A program made the position numbers and the translations under genes. 22,113 bases of DNA. Origin: Actinomycetes bacterium. GTDB lineage: Bacteria > Actinomycetota > Actinomycetes > Propionibacteriales > Propionibacteriaceae. The notes under the pieces are model-generated. The model made no database searches. It saw only the letters and a program-made list of their open reading frames with translations, and was not told the origin of the DNA. The stretch lies in NCBI GenBank assembly GCA_023436925.1, contig JAEZHJ010000012.1, positions 1 to 22,113 on the forward strand, given 5' to 3'. Below are positions 7,902 to 13,933 of this stretch, in pieces (positions within the stretch are counted from its first letter, which is position 1; the number at the start of each line of letters is the position of its first letter).

Positions 7902-9631
7902 GCCGCCACCTCGCTCGCCTTGAACTGGCTCTCGACGATCTCGGCATAGGTGGGGCAGGTCTCCACCAGTTCGTCGTGGGTACCGAGCCCGACGATCTCC
8001 CCGTTCTCCAGCACGAGGATCTGGTCCGCGTCGCGGATCGTCCAGACCCGCTGGGCGACCACGATCACCGCAGCCTCGGCGGTGATCGGCCGCAGCGCGA
8101 CCCGCAAGGTGGCATCGGTCGCGACGTCCAGGGCGGAGAAGGAGTCGTCGAAGATGAAGATCTCGGGCTCGCGGACCAGGGCCCGGGCGATCGAGAGCCG
8201 TTGCCGCTGGCCGCCGGAGACATTGGTGCCGCCCTGGGCGATGGGCGAGTCCAGCCCGTCCGGCATCCGCTCGACGAAGTCCCGGGCCTGGGCGACCTCG
8301 AGGGCCCGCCAGAGTTCCTCGTCGGTGGCGTCGGGCTTGCCGAGCCGCAGGTTGCTGGCCACCGTCCCGCTGAACAGGTACGGCTTTTGTGGCACCAGGC
8401 CGATCCGGCTCCACAGCAGGTCGGGGTCGAGTTCACGGACGTCCACCCCGTCCACCCGTACGGTGCCGGCGGTGGCGTCGAAGAGTCGCGGGATCAGGCT
8501 GACCAGGGTGGTCTTGCCGGAGCCGGTCGCGCCGATGATGGCGGTGGTGCGTCCGGGCAGGGCGGTGAAGCTGATGTCGCTGACCACCGGGTCGGCGGCG
8601 CCGGGGTAGGCGAAGCTGACCTTGTCGAACTCGACGGTGCCGCGCCGGGTGAGGGTCGTGACCGGGTGGCTCGGCGGGGCGACCGAGGAGTCGGTGGTCA
8701 GCACCTCCTGGATGCGGCCGGCCGAGACCTGGGCACGCGGGGCGATCATCAGCATCATCGTGCTCATCAGCACGCTGAACAGGATCTGCATCAGGTACGC
8801 CAGGTAGGCGGTCAGCTGGCCGACCTGCAGGTGGCCCTCGGCGACCCGGTGGGCGCCGAACCACAACACGGCGACCTGGGAGAGGTTCATCACGAACATC
8901 ACCGCCGGGAACATGGTCATCATGTACCGGCCGGCCCGGGTGGCAGTGTCGGCCAGGTTGTGGTTCGCGGTGTCGAAGCGGGCCGCCTCAGCGGGCTCGC
9001 GGACGAAGGCGCGGATCACCCGCAGGCCCGCGATCTGCTCGCGCAGCACCCGGTTGAGGCCGTCCACCCGCTCCTGCATCACCTTGAAGAGCGGCGTCAT
9101 CTTGACGATCAGGACGCCGATGATGATGCCCAGCAGGATGACGGCGACCAGGATGATCCAGCTCAGCCCGACGTCCTCGCGCAGCGCCATGAAGACGCCG
9201 CCGACGGCGGTCAGCGGGGCGGAGACGATCATCACGGCGGTCATCAGCACGAGGTGCTGCACCTGCTGGACGTCGTTGGTGTTGCGGGTGATCAGGCTGG
9301 GGGCGCCGAACCGGTTCACCTCGCGGGCGGACAGGCTGAGGCCCTTGGCGAACAGGGCGTTGCGGACGTCGCGTCCAAACGCCATGGCGGCGCGGGCGCC
9401 GAACCAGGTGGCCCCGATCTGGCCGATCACCTGGGCCAGCGCGACGGCGAGCATGAGCCCGCCGAGTTGCCAGATCACCGCGGTGTTGCCGGTGGAGACA
9501 CCGTCGTCGATGATCCGCGCGTTCAGCGTGGGCAGGAACAGTGAGGCGATCGATTGGGCGAGCTGGAGCAGGATGACCGCCACGAACGCCCAGGTGTAGG
9601 GCTGCAGGAAGCGGGTGAGTAGTCGGATCAT
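7898..9631 (-). CDS. ABC exporter half-transporter, degenerate-site subunit of a probable heterodimer
   Basis: The 577-residue half-exporter has a membrane domain (about 10-300) and an ATPase with Walker A GATGSGKTT (367-375), Gln415 in the Q-loop and a canonical signature VSGGQRQR (471-478). Walker B reads IFIFDDSFSALD, with Asp496 where the catalytic Glu should be. The switch position reads VVAQRVWTI, with Gln527 in place of His. This pair of changes is the hallmark of the degenerate-site subunit in TM287/TM288-like heterodimers. The ATG at 9631 overlaps the TetR stop by 4 bp and has GAGGAAA 3 nt upstream. It is therefore translationally coupled between the regulator and the partner subunit. 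The substrate cannot be told from sequence. Confidence 0.9.
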   Translation of the reverse strand: MIRLLTRFLQPYTWAFVAVILLQLAQSIASLFLPTLNARIIDDGVSTGNTAVIWQLGGLMLAVALAQVIGQIGATWFGARAAMAFGRDVRNALFAKGLSLSAREVNRFGAPSLITRNTNDVQQVQHLVLMTAVMIVSAPLTAVGGVFMALREDVGLSWIILVAVILLGIIIGVLIVKMTPLFKVMQERVDGLNRVLREQIAGLRVIRAFVREPAEAARFDTANHNLADTATRAGRYMMTMFPAVMFVMNLSQVAVLWFGAHRVAEGHLQVGQLTAYLAYLMQILFSVLMSTMMLMIAPRAQVSAGRIQEVLTTDSSVAPPSHPVTTLTRRGTVEFDKVSFAYPGAADPVVSDISFTALPGRTTAIIGATGSGKTTLVSLIPRLFDATAGTVRVDGVDVRELDPDLLWSRIGLVPQKPYLFSGTVASNLRLGKPDATDEELWRALEVAQARDFVERMPDGLDSPIAQGGTNVSGGQRQRLSIARALVREPEIFIFDDSFSALDVATDATLRVALRPITAEAAVIVVAQRVWTIRDADQILVLENGEIVGLGTHDELVETCPTYAEIVESQFKASEVAA

Positions 9632-10227
9632 TGCTTTCCTCGGGCGATCCCGTGCACGACGACGTCAGTGATGGCGCCCGGGCCCGGGAGGGGGTGGTTC
9701 TCAATGGGGTCGAAGCTCATCGCGAAGGCGATGGCGAGCAGCACTTGCGCCGCGGTCAGGGGTGGGACCGCGAGGCTGTCGGCGTAGTCGTCCAGGGCTG
9801 CGGCGACGGCCTCGGTGAGGCGGAGCCGGCGCTGCCGGAACCCGGTGATGTGGCGACGGTCGTGGCCGTGGGTGGCGCCGGGTGGCCGCAGCACGGCGAC
9901 CCGGAGTGCCCGGGTACGTTCGGCCTCGGCATGCAGGATCTTCAGCACGGTCTCCACCCTGTCGGTGAGCCCCGCGGGTTCTGGCCCGCGCGGCAGGTCG
10001 GCGAGCTCCTGCAGGGCCGGCTCGGCGTGCATCGCAGCGAGTGCGGCTTCGGCGAGCAGTTCCTGCTTCGACTCGAAGACCCGGAACAGGGTACCTTCGG
10101 CCACCCCGGCCGCCTCGGCGAGTTGCCGGGTGGTCAGGTCGGGGCCCTGTGCCAGCACCAAGGGCTGGACGGCGTCGATGATCGCCTGCCGGCGATCCTG
10201 CGGCGTCATGGCTGTGGCACGTCTCAC
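9628..10227 (-). CDS. TetR-family transcriptional repressor
   Basis: This 199-residue TetR-type regulator has an N-terminal DNA-binding domain. RRQAIIDAVQPLVLAQGPDLTTRQLAEAAGVAEGTLFRVFESKQELLAEA (about 12-61) shows the helix-turn-helix and the following TLFRVFESKQEL pattern. The C-terminal ligand and dimer region is not specific. It is the first gene of the exporter operon, and its stop overlaps the ABC start (ATGA). The GTG at 10227 is chosen because TACAGT (10240-10235, minus) lies 7 nt before it, fitting a leaderless mRNA. An in-frame ATG at 10209 and a GTG at 10236 are alternatives, and no ribosome binding site supports any of them. A perfect 18-bp palindrome just upstream suggests autoregulation. 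Ligand-dependent derepression of the exporter is inferred from the context. Confidence 0.85.
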   Translation of the reverse strand: MRRATAMTPQDRRQAIIDAVQPLVLAQGPDLTTRQLAEAAGVAEGTLFRVFESKQELLAEAALAAMHAEPALQELADLPRGPEPAGLTDRVETVLKILHAEAERTRALRVAVLRPPGATHGHDRRHITGFRQRRLRLTEAVAAALDDYADSLAVPPLTAAQVLLAIAFAMSFDPIENHPLPGPGAITDVVVHGIARGKQ

Positions 10228-10241
10228 GCCCACCACTGTAG

Positions 10242-10259
10242 TGAGTGAGTACTCACTCA
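10242..10259. promoter_or_regulatory. TetR operator, perfect 18-bp palindrome
   Basis: TGAGTGAGTACTCACTCA is a perfect inverted repeat centred between 10250 and 10251. It lies directly upstream of the probable tetR -10 box (TACAGT, 10240-10235 on the minus strand), so a bound dimer would cover the promoter spacer. Length and symmetry fit a TetR-family operator. The palindrome is seen; binding is inferred. Confidence 0.75.
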
Positions 10260-10327
10260 GACTTGCGTAGTTCTCCCACCACCGGTCGGTCCCGCGTTGT
10301 GGTGGCCTCGCCCGCGATCACAAACCA

Positions 10328-10390
10328 GGGGGACGGTTCTTTGAACCGGGGGGACGGTTCTTTGAACCGGGGGGACGGTTCTTTGAATCA
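10328..10390 (+). repeat. three tandem 20-22 bp repeats with GGGGACGGTT core
   Basis: Three near-identical units run head to tail at 10328-10347, 10348-10368 and 10369-10390. Each reads five or six G, then ACGGTTCTTTGA, then AACC-like or ATCA ends. Within a unit GGTTC-TTT-GAACC is itself a small inverted repeat. Two further forward cores lie at 10392 and 10413 and an inverted core at 10437-10446, inside the adjacent hairpin. The stretch 10260-10509 between the tetR operator and the lysS promoter holds only these repeats. The repeats resemble REP-like dispersed elements, but no associated transposase is in the window. Confidence 0.85.
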
Positions 10391-10391
10391 G

Positions 10392-10446
10392 GGGGACGGT
10401 TCTCCCGCACACGGGGACGGTTCCCGTGTGCGGGAGAACCGTCCCC
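10392..10446. repeat. perfect 24-bp inverted repeat (large hairpin) built from the repeat core
   Basis: Positions 10392-10415 and 10423-10446 are exact reverse complements (24 bp each) around a 7-nt loop GACGGTT. Each arm begins or ends with the GGGGACGGTT core and contains CTCCCGCACACGGG. The hairpin lies 63 bp before the lysS -10 box and has no T-tract. It could be a mobile REP-type element, a terminator for read-through from either side, or a structural DNA element; the sequence does not decide. Confidence 0.9.
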
Positions 10447-10509
10447 GTGTGCTCGTGGGTTGCGGACGGCTGTCGGCGGGCTGAGGTGCCCGGTCGGCGA
10501 CGGCGCCGA

Positions 10510-10515
10510 TAACCT
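10510..10515 (+). promoter_or_regulatory. probable -10 box of lysS (leaderless)
   Basis: TAACCT fits TANNNT and lies 7 nt before the GTG at 10523, the distance expected if transcription starts at the start codon itself. No convincing -35 hexamer was found 16-19 bp upstream, and no ribosome binding site precedes the GTG. Confidence 0.5.
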
Positions 10516-10522
10516 AGTCCGT

Positions 10523-12043
10523 GTGACAGAGCCCAGCCAGCATGAGACGCCAGCCCAGGACCTTTCCGAGCAGCAGCAGGTGCGCCATGACAAGCGGGAG
10601 CGGCTGCACGCCGCCGGGCTCGAGGCCTACCCGATCCAGGTGCCGCGGACGCACAGCGCCGCCGAGGTCCACCAGGGCTGGGGGCACCTGAGCGCCGGCG
10701 AGGAGACCTCCGACGTCGTCTCCGTCTCCGGGCGGGTGGTCTTCGTCCGCAACACCGGCAAGCTCTGCTTCGCCACCCTGCAGGACGGGTTCACGTTGGC
10801 CGACTCCGGCGCCCGGCTGCAGGTGATGCTCTCCCTGGCCGAGGTCGGCGAGGAGTCCCTGGCGGCCTGGAAGGCCGATGTCGACCTGGGCGACTTCGTG
10901 TCGGTGACCGGACGGGTGATCTCGTCCAAGCGCGGCGAGCTGTCGGTGCTGGCCACCTCGTGGCGGCTGGCGTCCAAGGCGCTGCGTCCGCTGCCCACCC
11001 TGCACAAGGAACTCGGCGAGGAGACCCGGGTCCGGCAGCGCTACGCCGACCTGGTGGCCCGGCCCGAGGCCCGCGACATGGTGCGCACCCGGGCGCTGGT
11101 GACCCACAGCCTGCGCGACACGCTGCACTCCGAGGGCTACATCGAGCTGGAGACGCCCGTCCTGCAGCTGATCCACGGCGGTGCCGCGGCCCGGCCGTTC
11201 CGGACCCACCTGAACGCCTTCGACATCGACATGACGCTGCGGATCGCGCTCGAGCTCTACCTCAAGCGCGCCATGGTGGGCGGGGCCGACCGGGTCTACG
11301 AGATCGGACGGATCTTCCGCAACGAGGGCATCGACTCCAGCCACTCGGCCGAGTTCACCATGCTCGAGGCCTACCAGGCCTGGGGCGACCAGTTCAGCAT
11401 CGCGGAGATGACCCAGCGGCTGATCCAGAACGCTGCGGACGCCGCGCTCGGCACCCGCACGATCGTCACCCCGGCCGGCGAGATCGACCTGGACGGGGAG
11501 TGGGCCTGGAAGCCGGTCTACCCGACGCTGTCGGAGGCGGTGGGGGAGGAGATCACCCCGGCCACCGACGCCGCCGTGCTGCGTGGCATCGCCGAGGCCC
11601 GCGGGATCGAGTTCGACCCCGCCTGGGGGGCGCAGAAGCTGGTCATGGAGCTGTTCGGCGAGATCGTCGAGCCGAACCTGCTGCAGCCCACCTTCGTCTG
11701 CGACTACCCGCCGATCGCGCAGCCGCTGGCCCGCCAGCACCGCAGCGACCCGGACCTGATCGAGGCCTGGGACCTGATCATCGGCGGCGTCGAGCGGGGG
11801 ACGGGCTTCTCGGAGCTGATCGATCCGGTGATCCAGCGCGAGCGCCTGGTGGCGCAGTCGCTGAAGGCCGCCGCCGGCGACCCCGAGGCGATGGAACTGG
11901 ACGAGGACTTCCTCGCCGCGCTCGAGTTCGGCGCACCGCCGATGGGCGGCATGGGGCTGGGCATCGACCGGCTGATGATGCTGCTGACCGGCGCGGGGAT
12001 CCGCGAGACGATCCTGTTCCCGCTGCTCAAGCCGCTGGGCTGA
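10523..12043 (+). CDS. lysS: lysine--tRNA ligase, class II
   Basis: This enzyme charges tRNA-Lys with lysine. The 506-residue product has an N-terminal OB-fold anticodon-binding domain (about 65-155). The class II catalytic core shows motif 2 RIFRNEGIDSSHSAEFTMLEAYQ (from Arg263) and motif 3 GLGIDRLMMLL (from Gly478). Lysine-site residues known in E. coli LysRS appear kept (ELYLKR Glu, EAYQ Tyr, GFSEL Glu). However, the usual HNPEF reads HSAEF, and NGFSEL reads TGFSEL. These differences recall the catalytic part of the actinobacterial LysX line rather than the standard enzyme, but no MprF-like membrane part is present. The start is GTG at 10523, 7 nt after a -10 box. The frame stays open upstream to 10460, but that part crosses the promoter. 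It converges on crgA with a 12-bp gap. Confidence 0.92.
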   Translation: MTEPSQHETPAQDLSEQQQVRHDKRERLHAAGLEAYPIQVPRTHSAAEVHQGWGHLSAGEETSDVVSVSGRVVFVRNTGKLCFATLQDGFTLADSGARLQVMLSLAEVGEESLAAWKADVDLGDFVSVTGRVISSKRGELSVLATSWRLASKALRPLPTLHKELGEETRVRQRYADLVARPEARDMVRTRALVTHSLRDTLHSEGYIELETPVLQLIHGGAAARPFRTHLNAFDIDMTLRIALELYLKRAMVGGADRVYEIGRIFRNEGIDSSHSAEFTMLEAYQAWGDQFSIAEMTQRLIQNAADAALGTRTIVTPAGEIDLDGEWAWKPVYPTLSEAVGEEITPATDAAVLRGIAEARGIEFDPAWGAQKLVMELFGEIVEPNLLQPTFVCDYPPIAQPLARQHRSDPDLIEAWDLIIGGVERGTGFSELIDPVIQRERLVAQSLKAAAGDPEAMELDEDFLAALEFGAPPMGGMGLGIDRLMMLLTGAGIRETILFPLLKPLG

Positions 12044-12055
12044 GCAGCCGGCGGG

Positions 12056-12358
12056 CTACTTCCAGAGGGTGGCCAGCGCGAACGAGCCGGCCAGGGCGCC
12101 CATCCCGATCACGATGTTCCAGATGCCGTCCAGGTCGGACATCCCCGGGACATAGATGCCCACCGACGCGGTGATGTAGTAGACGACCAGCCACAGCACG
12201 CCGAGCAGGCCGAGGGTGATGAACGCGGGCAGCACCCACTGTCGGCTGCCGGGCGCGGCGACGGTCTTCTGTTCCTTGGCGCGGGCCTCGGCGCGCGCCT
12301 CTTTCGCTGCCTGCCGCTTCTTCTCGGCGGCGGCCTTGCGGACCTTCGACTCGGGCAC
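12056..12358 (-). CDS. crgA: cell division protein CrgA
   Basis: CrgA is a small actinobacterial membrane protein that joins FtsZ, FtsI and other division proteins and affects septum formation. The 100-residue product has a very basic, Ala/Lys/Glu-rich cytoplasmic N-terminus (1-40) and two membrane segments (about 42-62 and 78-97). The linker and second helix carry the family pattern IYVPGMSDLDGIWNIVIGMGAL. The start is GTG at 12358 with a strong AAGGAG 6 nt upstream. A TACTGT -10 candidate (12397-12392, minus) would give a short leader. Its neighbours match the mycobacterial order (crgA, DUF881 gene, trpG). It diverges from the DUF881 gene and converges with lysS. Confidence 0.95.
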   Translation of the reverse strand: MPESKVRKAAAEKKRQAAKEARAEARAKEQKTVAAPGSRQWVLPAFITLGLLGVLWLVVYYITASVGIYVPGMSDLDGIWNIVIGMGALAGSFALATLWK

Positions 12359-12391
12359 CCGTCACTCCTTGTACATCTGCGGGACAGATCA

Positions 12392-12431
12392 ACAGTACCG
12401 GGTTCGGCCGTTGAAGGCCCTGTCGTAGGGT
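12392..12431. promoter_or_regulatory. divergent crgA / DUF881-gene promoter elements
   Basis: In the 79-bp intergenic region TACTGT on the minus strand (12397-12392) is a likely -10 for crgA. TAGGGT on the plus strand (12426-12431) lies 6 nt before the GTG of the DUF881 gene, fitting a leaderless start; TTCGGC (12403-12408) is a weak -35 at 17-bp spacing. GGCC-N6-GGCC (12406-12419) is an inverted repeat of unknown meaning between them. Confidence 0.45.
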
Positions 12432-12437
12432 GACGCT

Positions 12438-13214
12438 GTGCTGAATCGGTGGACGCGGGCCCGTGCCCGGCTGCGTCGCGCCCGCCGCCAGTTCCCGGTC
12501 CGCTCCGCCGCCGGACGGGCGGCGACCTTCCTCACCGCCCTGGTCGCCGGGCTGATGCTGGCCACCGGGGCGCAGGCCGCCGACGGCGACGACCTGCGTC
12601 CGAGGCGCACCACCGATCTGGCCGACCTGGTGCGCGCCGAGGCCCGCCGCAACGCCGAGCTGGCCACGACCGCCGCCGAGCTGCGGGCCGCGGTCGACCG
12701 GCTCGCCCAGCAGGTGCCCGGCGACGACCCGCTGGCCGAGCAGCTGGCCGAGCTGTCCCGCAACGCCCAGCTCACCCCGGTCGCCGGCCCGGCGGTCACC
12801 GTCACCTTGTCGGACGCCCCGCTGTCGGTGAAGCCGGCCGGGGTGCCGGACGAGCTGCTGATCGTCCACCAGCAGGACATCCAGGCGGTGGTGAACGCGA
12901 TGTGGCAGGGCGGTGCCGAGGCGATGACCATCCAGGGCCAGCGGGTCACCGCCCAGACCGGGGTGAAGTGCGTCGGCAACACGGTGGTGCTGCACGGCGT
13001 CCCGTACGCGCCGCCGTACGTGATCACGGCGATCGGGGACCAGGTGGCGATCGAGCGGGCGCTGGAGAGTTCCACCTACCTGCAGACCTACCGCGAGTAC
13101 GTCGCGGCGTACCGGCTGGGCTACTCCCAGGAGCGCGAGGCCGACGTCACGCTGCCGGGCTACCAGGGCTCGCTCGAACTGCGCTACGCCAGGCTCGCCC
13201 GCTCCGACCGCTGA
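12438..13214 (+). CDS. DUF881-family membrane-anchored protein
   Basis: This 258-residue protein belongs to the DUF881 (YlxW/YlxX-like) family, whose function is not firmly known; members cluster with division and cell-wall genes in Gram-positive bacteria. An Arg-rich start (1-22) is followed by one hydrophobic anchor (about 28-46), a coiled coil (about 60-92) and an extracellular globular domain. That domain holds the family block VHQQDIQAVVNAMWQGGAEAMTIQGQRVTAQTGVKCVGNTVVLHGVPYAPPYVITAIGD in spread-out form. The GTG at 12438 lies 6 nt after a TAGGGT box with no ribosome binding site. Its place between crgA and trpG matches Rv0012 of M. tuberculosis, which supports a division-linked role without proving it. 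Confidence 0.88.
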   Translation: MLNRWTRARARLRRARRQFPVRSAAGRAATFLTALVAGLMLATGAQAADGDDLRPRRTTDLADLVRAEARRNAELATTAAELRAAVDRLAQQVPGDDPLAEQLAELSRNAQLTPVAGPAVTVTLSDAPLSVKPAGVPDELLIVHQQDIQAVVNAMWQGGAEAMTIQGQRVTAQTGVKCVGNTVVLHGVPYAPPYVITAIGDQVAIERALESSTYLQTYREYVAAYRLGYSQEREADVTLPGYQGSLELRYARLARSDR

Positions 13215-13282
13215 TCCGTCGGCGTCCCGCCCGCCGTGGCCGGGCGTGGCCGCCGCCGGATGCGTCGGGGAGAATGGGCGCC

Positions 13283-13933
13283 ATGGCGCGCATCCTGGTG
13301 ATCGACAACTACGACTCGTTCGTCTACAACCTGGTCCAGTACCTGGGCCAGTTGGGCGCCGAGGTCGAGATCTGGCGCAATGACGACCCCCGGTTCGGCC
13401 GGGCCGGCTGGGAGGCGGGCTTCGACGGGGTGCTGGTCTCGCCCGGTCCGGGGACCCCCGAGGCGGCCGGGGTGTGCGTGGACGTGATCCGCGAGTTCGG
13501 CGCGAAGCTGCCGATCTTCGGGGTGTGCCTGGGCCTGCAGTCGATGGCGGTGGCCTTCGGTGGGGTCGTCGACCGGGCCCCCGAGTTGCTGCACGGCAAG
13601 ACCTCGCTGGTGCACCACGACGGCAAGGGCGTCTTCCGCGGCCTGCCGGCGGTCATCACCGCGACCCGCTACCACTCCCTGGCGCTCGATCCGGGGACGG
13701 TCCCGCCGGAGCTGGAGGTGACCGCCCGCACCGAGTCGGGGGTGATCATGGGCCTGCGCCACCGCAGCCTGCCGATCGAGAGCGTGCAGTTCCACCCAGA
13801 GTCGGTGCTCACCGAGGGCGGCTACCAGATGCTCGCCAACTGGCTCGCCGCCTGCGGGGACAGCACCGCCCCCGAACGGGCCGTGGGGCTCTCACCCCTG
13901 GTCGGGCCCGCTCCCGAGCCGGTCCGCTCCTAG
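13283..13933 (+). CDS. trpG/pabA: glutamine amidotransferase subunit of anthranilate / aminodeoxychorismate synthase
   Basis: This class I amidotransferase releases ammonia from glutamine for a chorismate-using partner (TrpE or PabB), so it serves tryptophan or folate synthesis; both roles may be shared. The 216-residue product shows ILVIDNYDSFVYNL at the start, SPGPGTPE (53-60), nucleophile Cys82 in GVCLGLQ, and His171/Glu173 in VQFHPES. The usual GVCLGHQ His is Leu85 here. The ATG at 13283 fits the family start (MARILV...). A second ATG 9 nt upstream is possible. GAGAAT (13270-13275) lies 7 nt before 13283 and may be a -10 of a leaderless mRNA. Neither TrpE nor PabB is in the window. The stop codon overlaps that of the convergent pknB in a shared CTAG. 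Confidence 0.93.
   Translation: MARILVIDNYDSFVYNLVQYLGQLGAEVEIWRNDDPRFGRAGWEAGFDGVLVSPGPGTPEAAGVCVDVIREFGAKLPIFGVCLGLQSMAVAFGGVVDRAPELLHGKTSLVHHDGKGVFRGLPAVITATRYHSLALDPGTVPPELEVTARTESGVIMGLRHRSLPIESVQFHPESVLTEGGYQMLANWLAACGDSTAPERAVGLSPLVGPAPEPVRS

Noticed and set aside
7902..8414. N-terminal extension of the second ABC subunit
   Set aside because: It would overlap the conserved ATPase end of the first subunit; the ATGA overlap and GAGGTGG support the start at 7901.
10328..10390. Possible CRISPR array
   Set aside because: Units of 20-22 bp abut directly with no unique spacers, and no cas gene is present.
10318..10593. Repetitive peptide frames (NRGDGSLN-like) over the repeat region
   Set aside because: They merely translate the tandem DNA repeats and the hairpin; there is no ribosome binding site and they run into the lysS promoter.
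12449..13282. Upstream extension of trpG through the DUF881 gene
   Set aside because: The frame is open but of shadow composition; the amidotransferase family begins at the MARILVIDNYDSF motif (13283).
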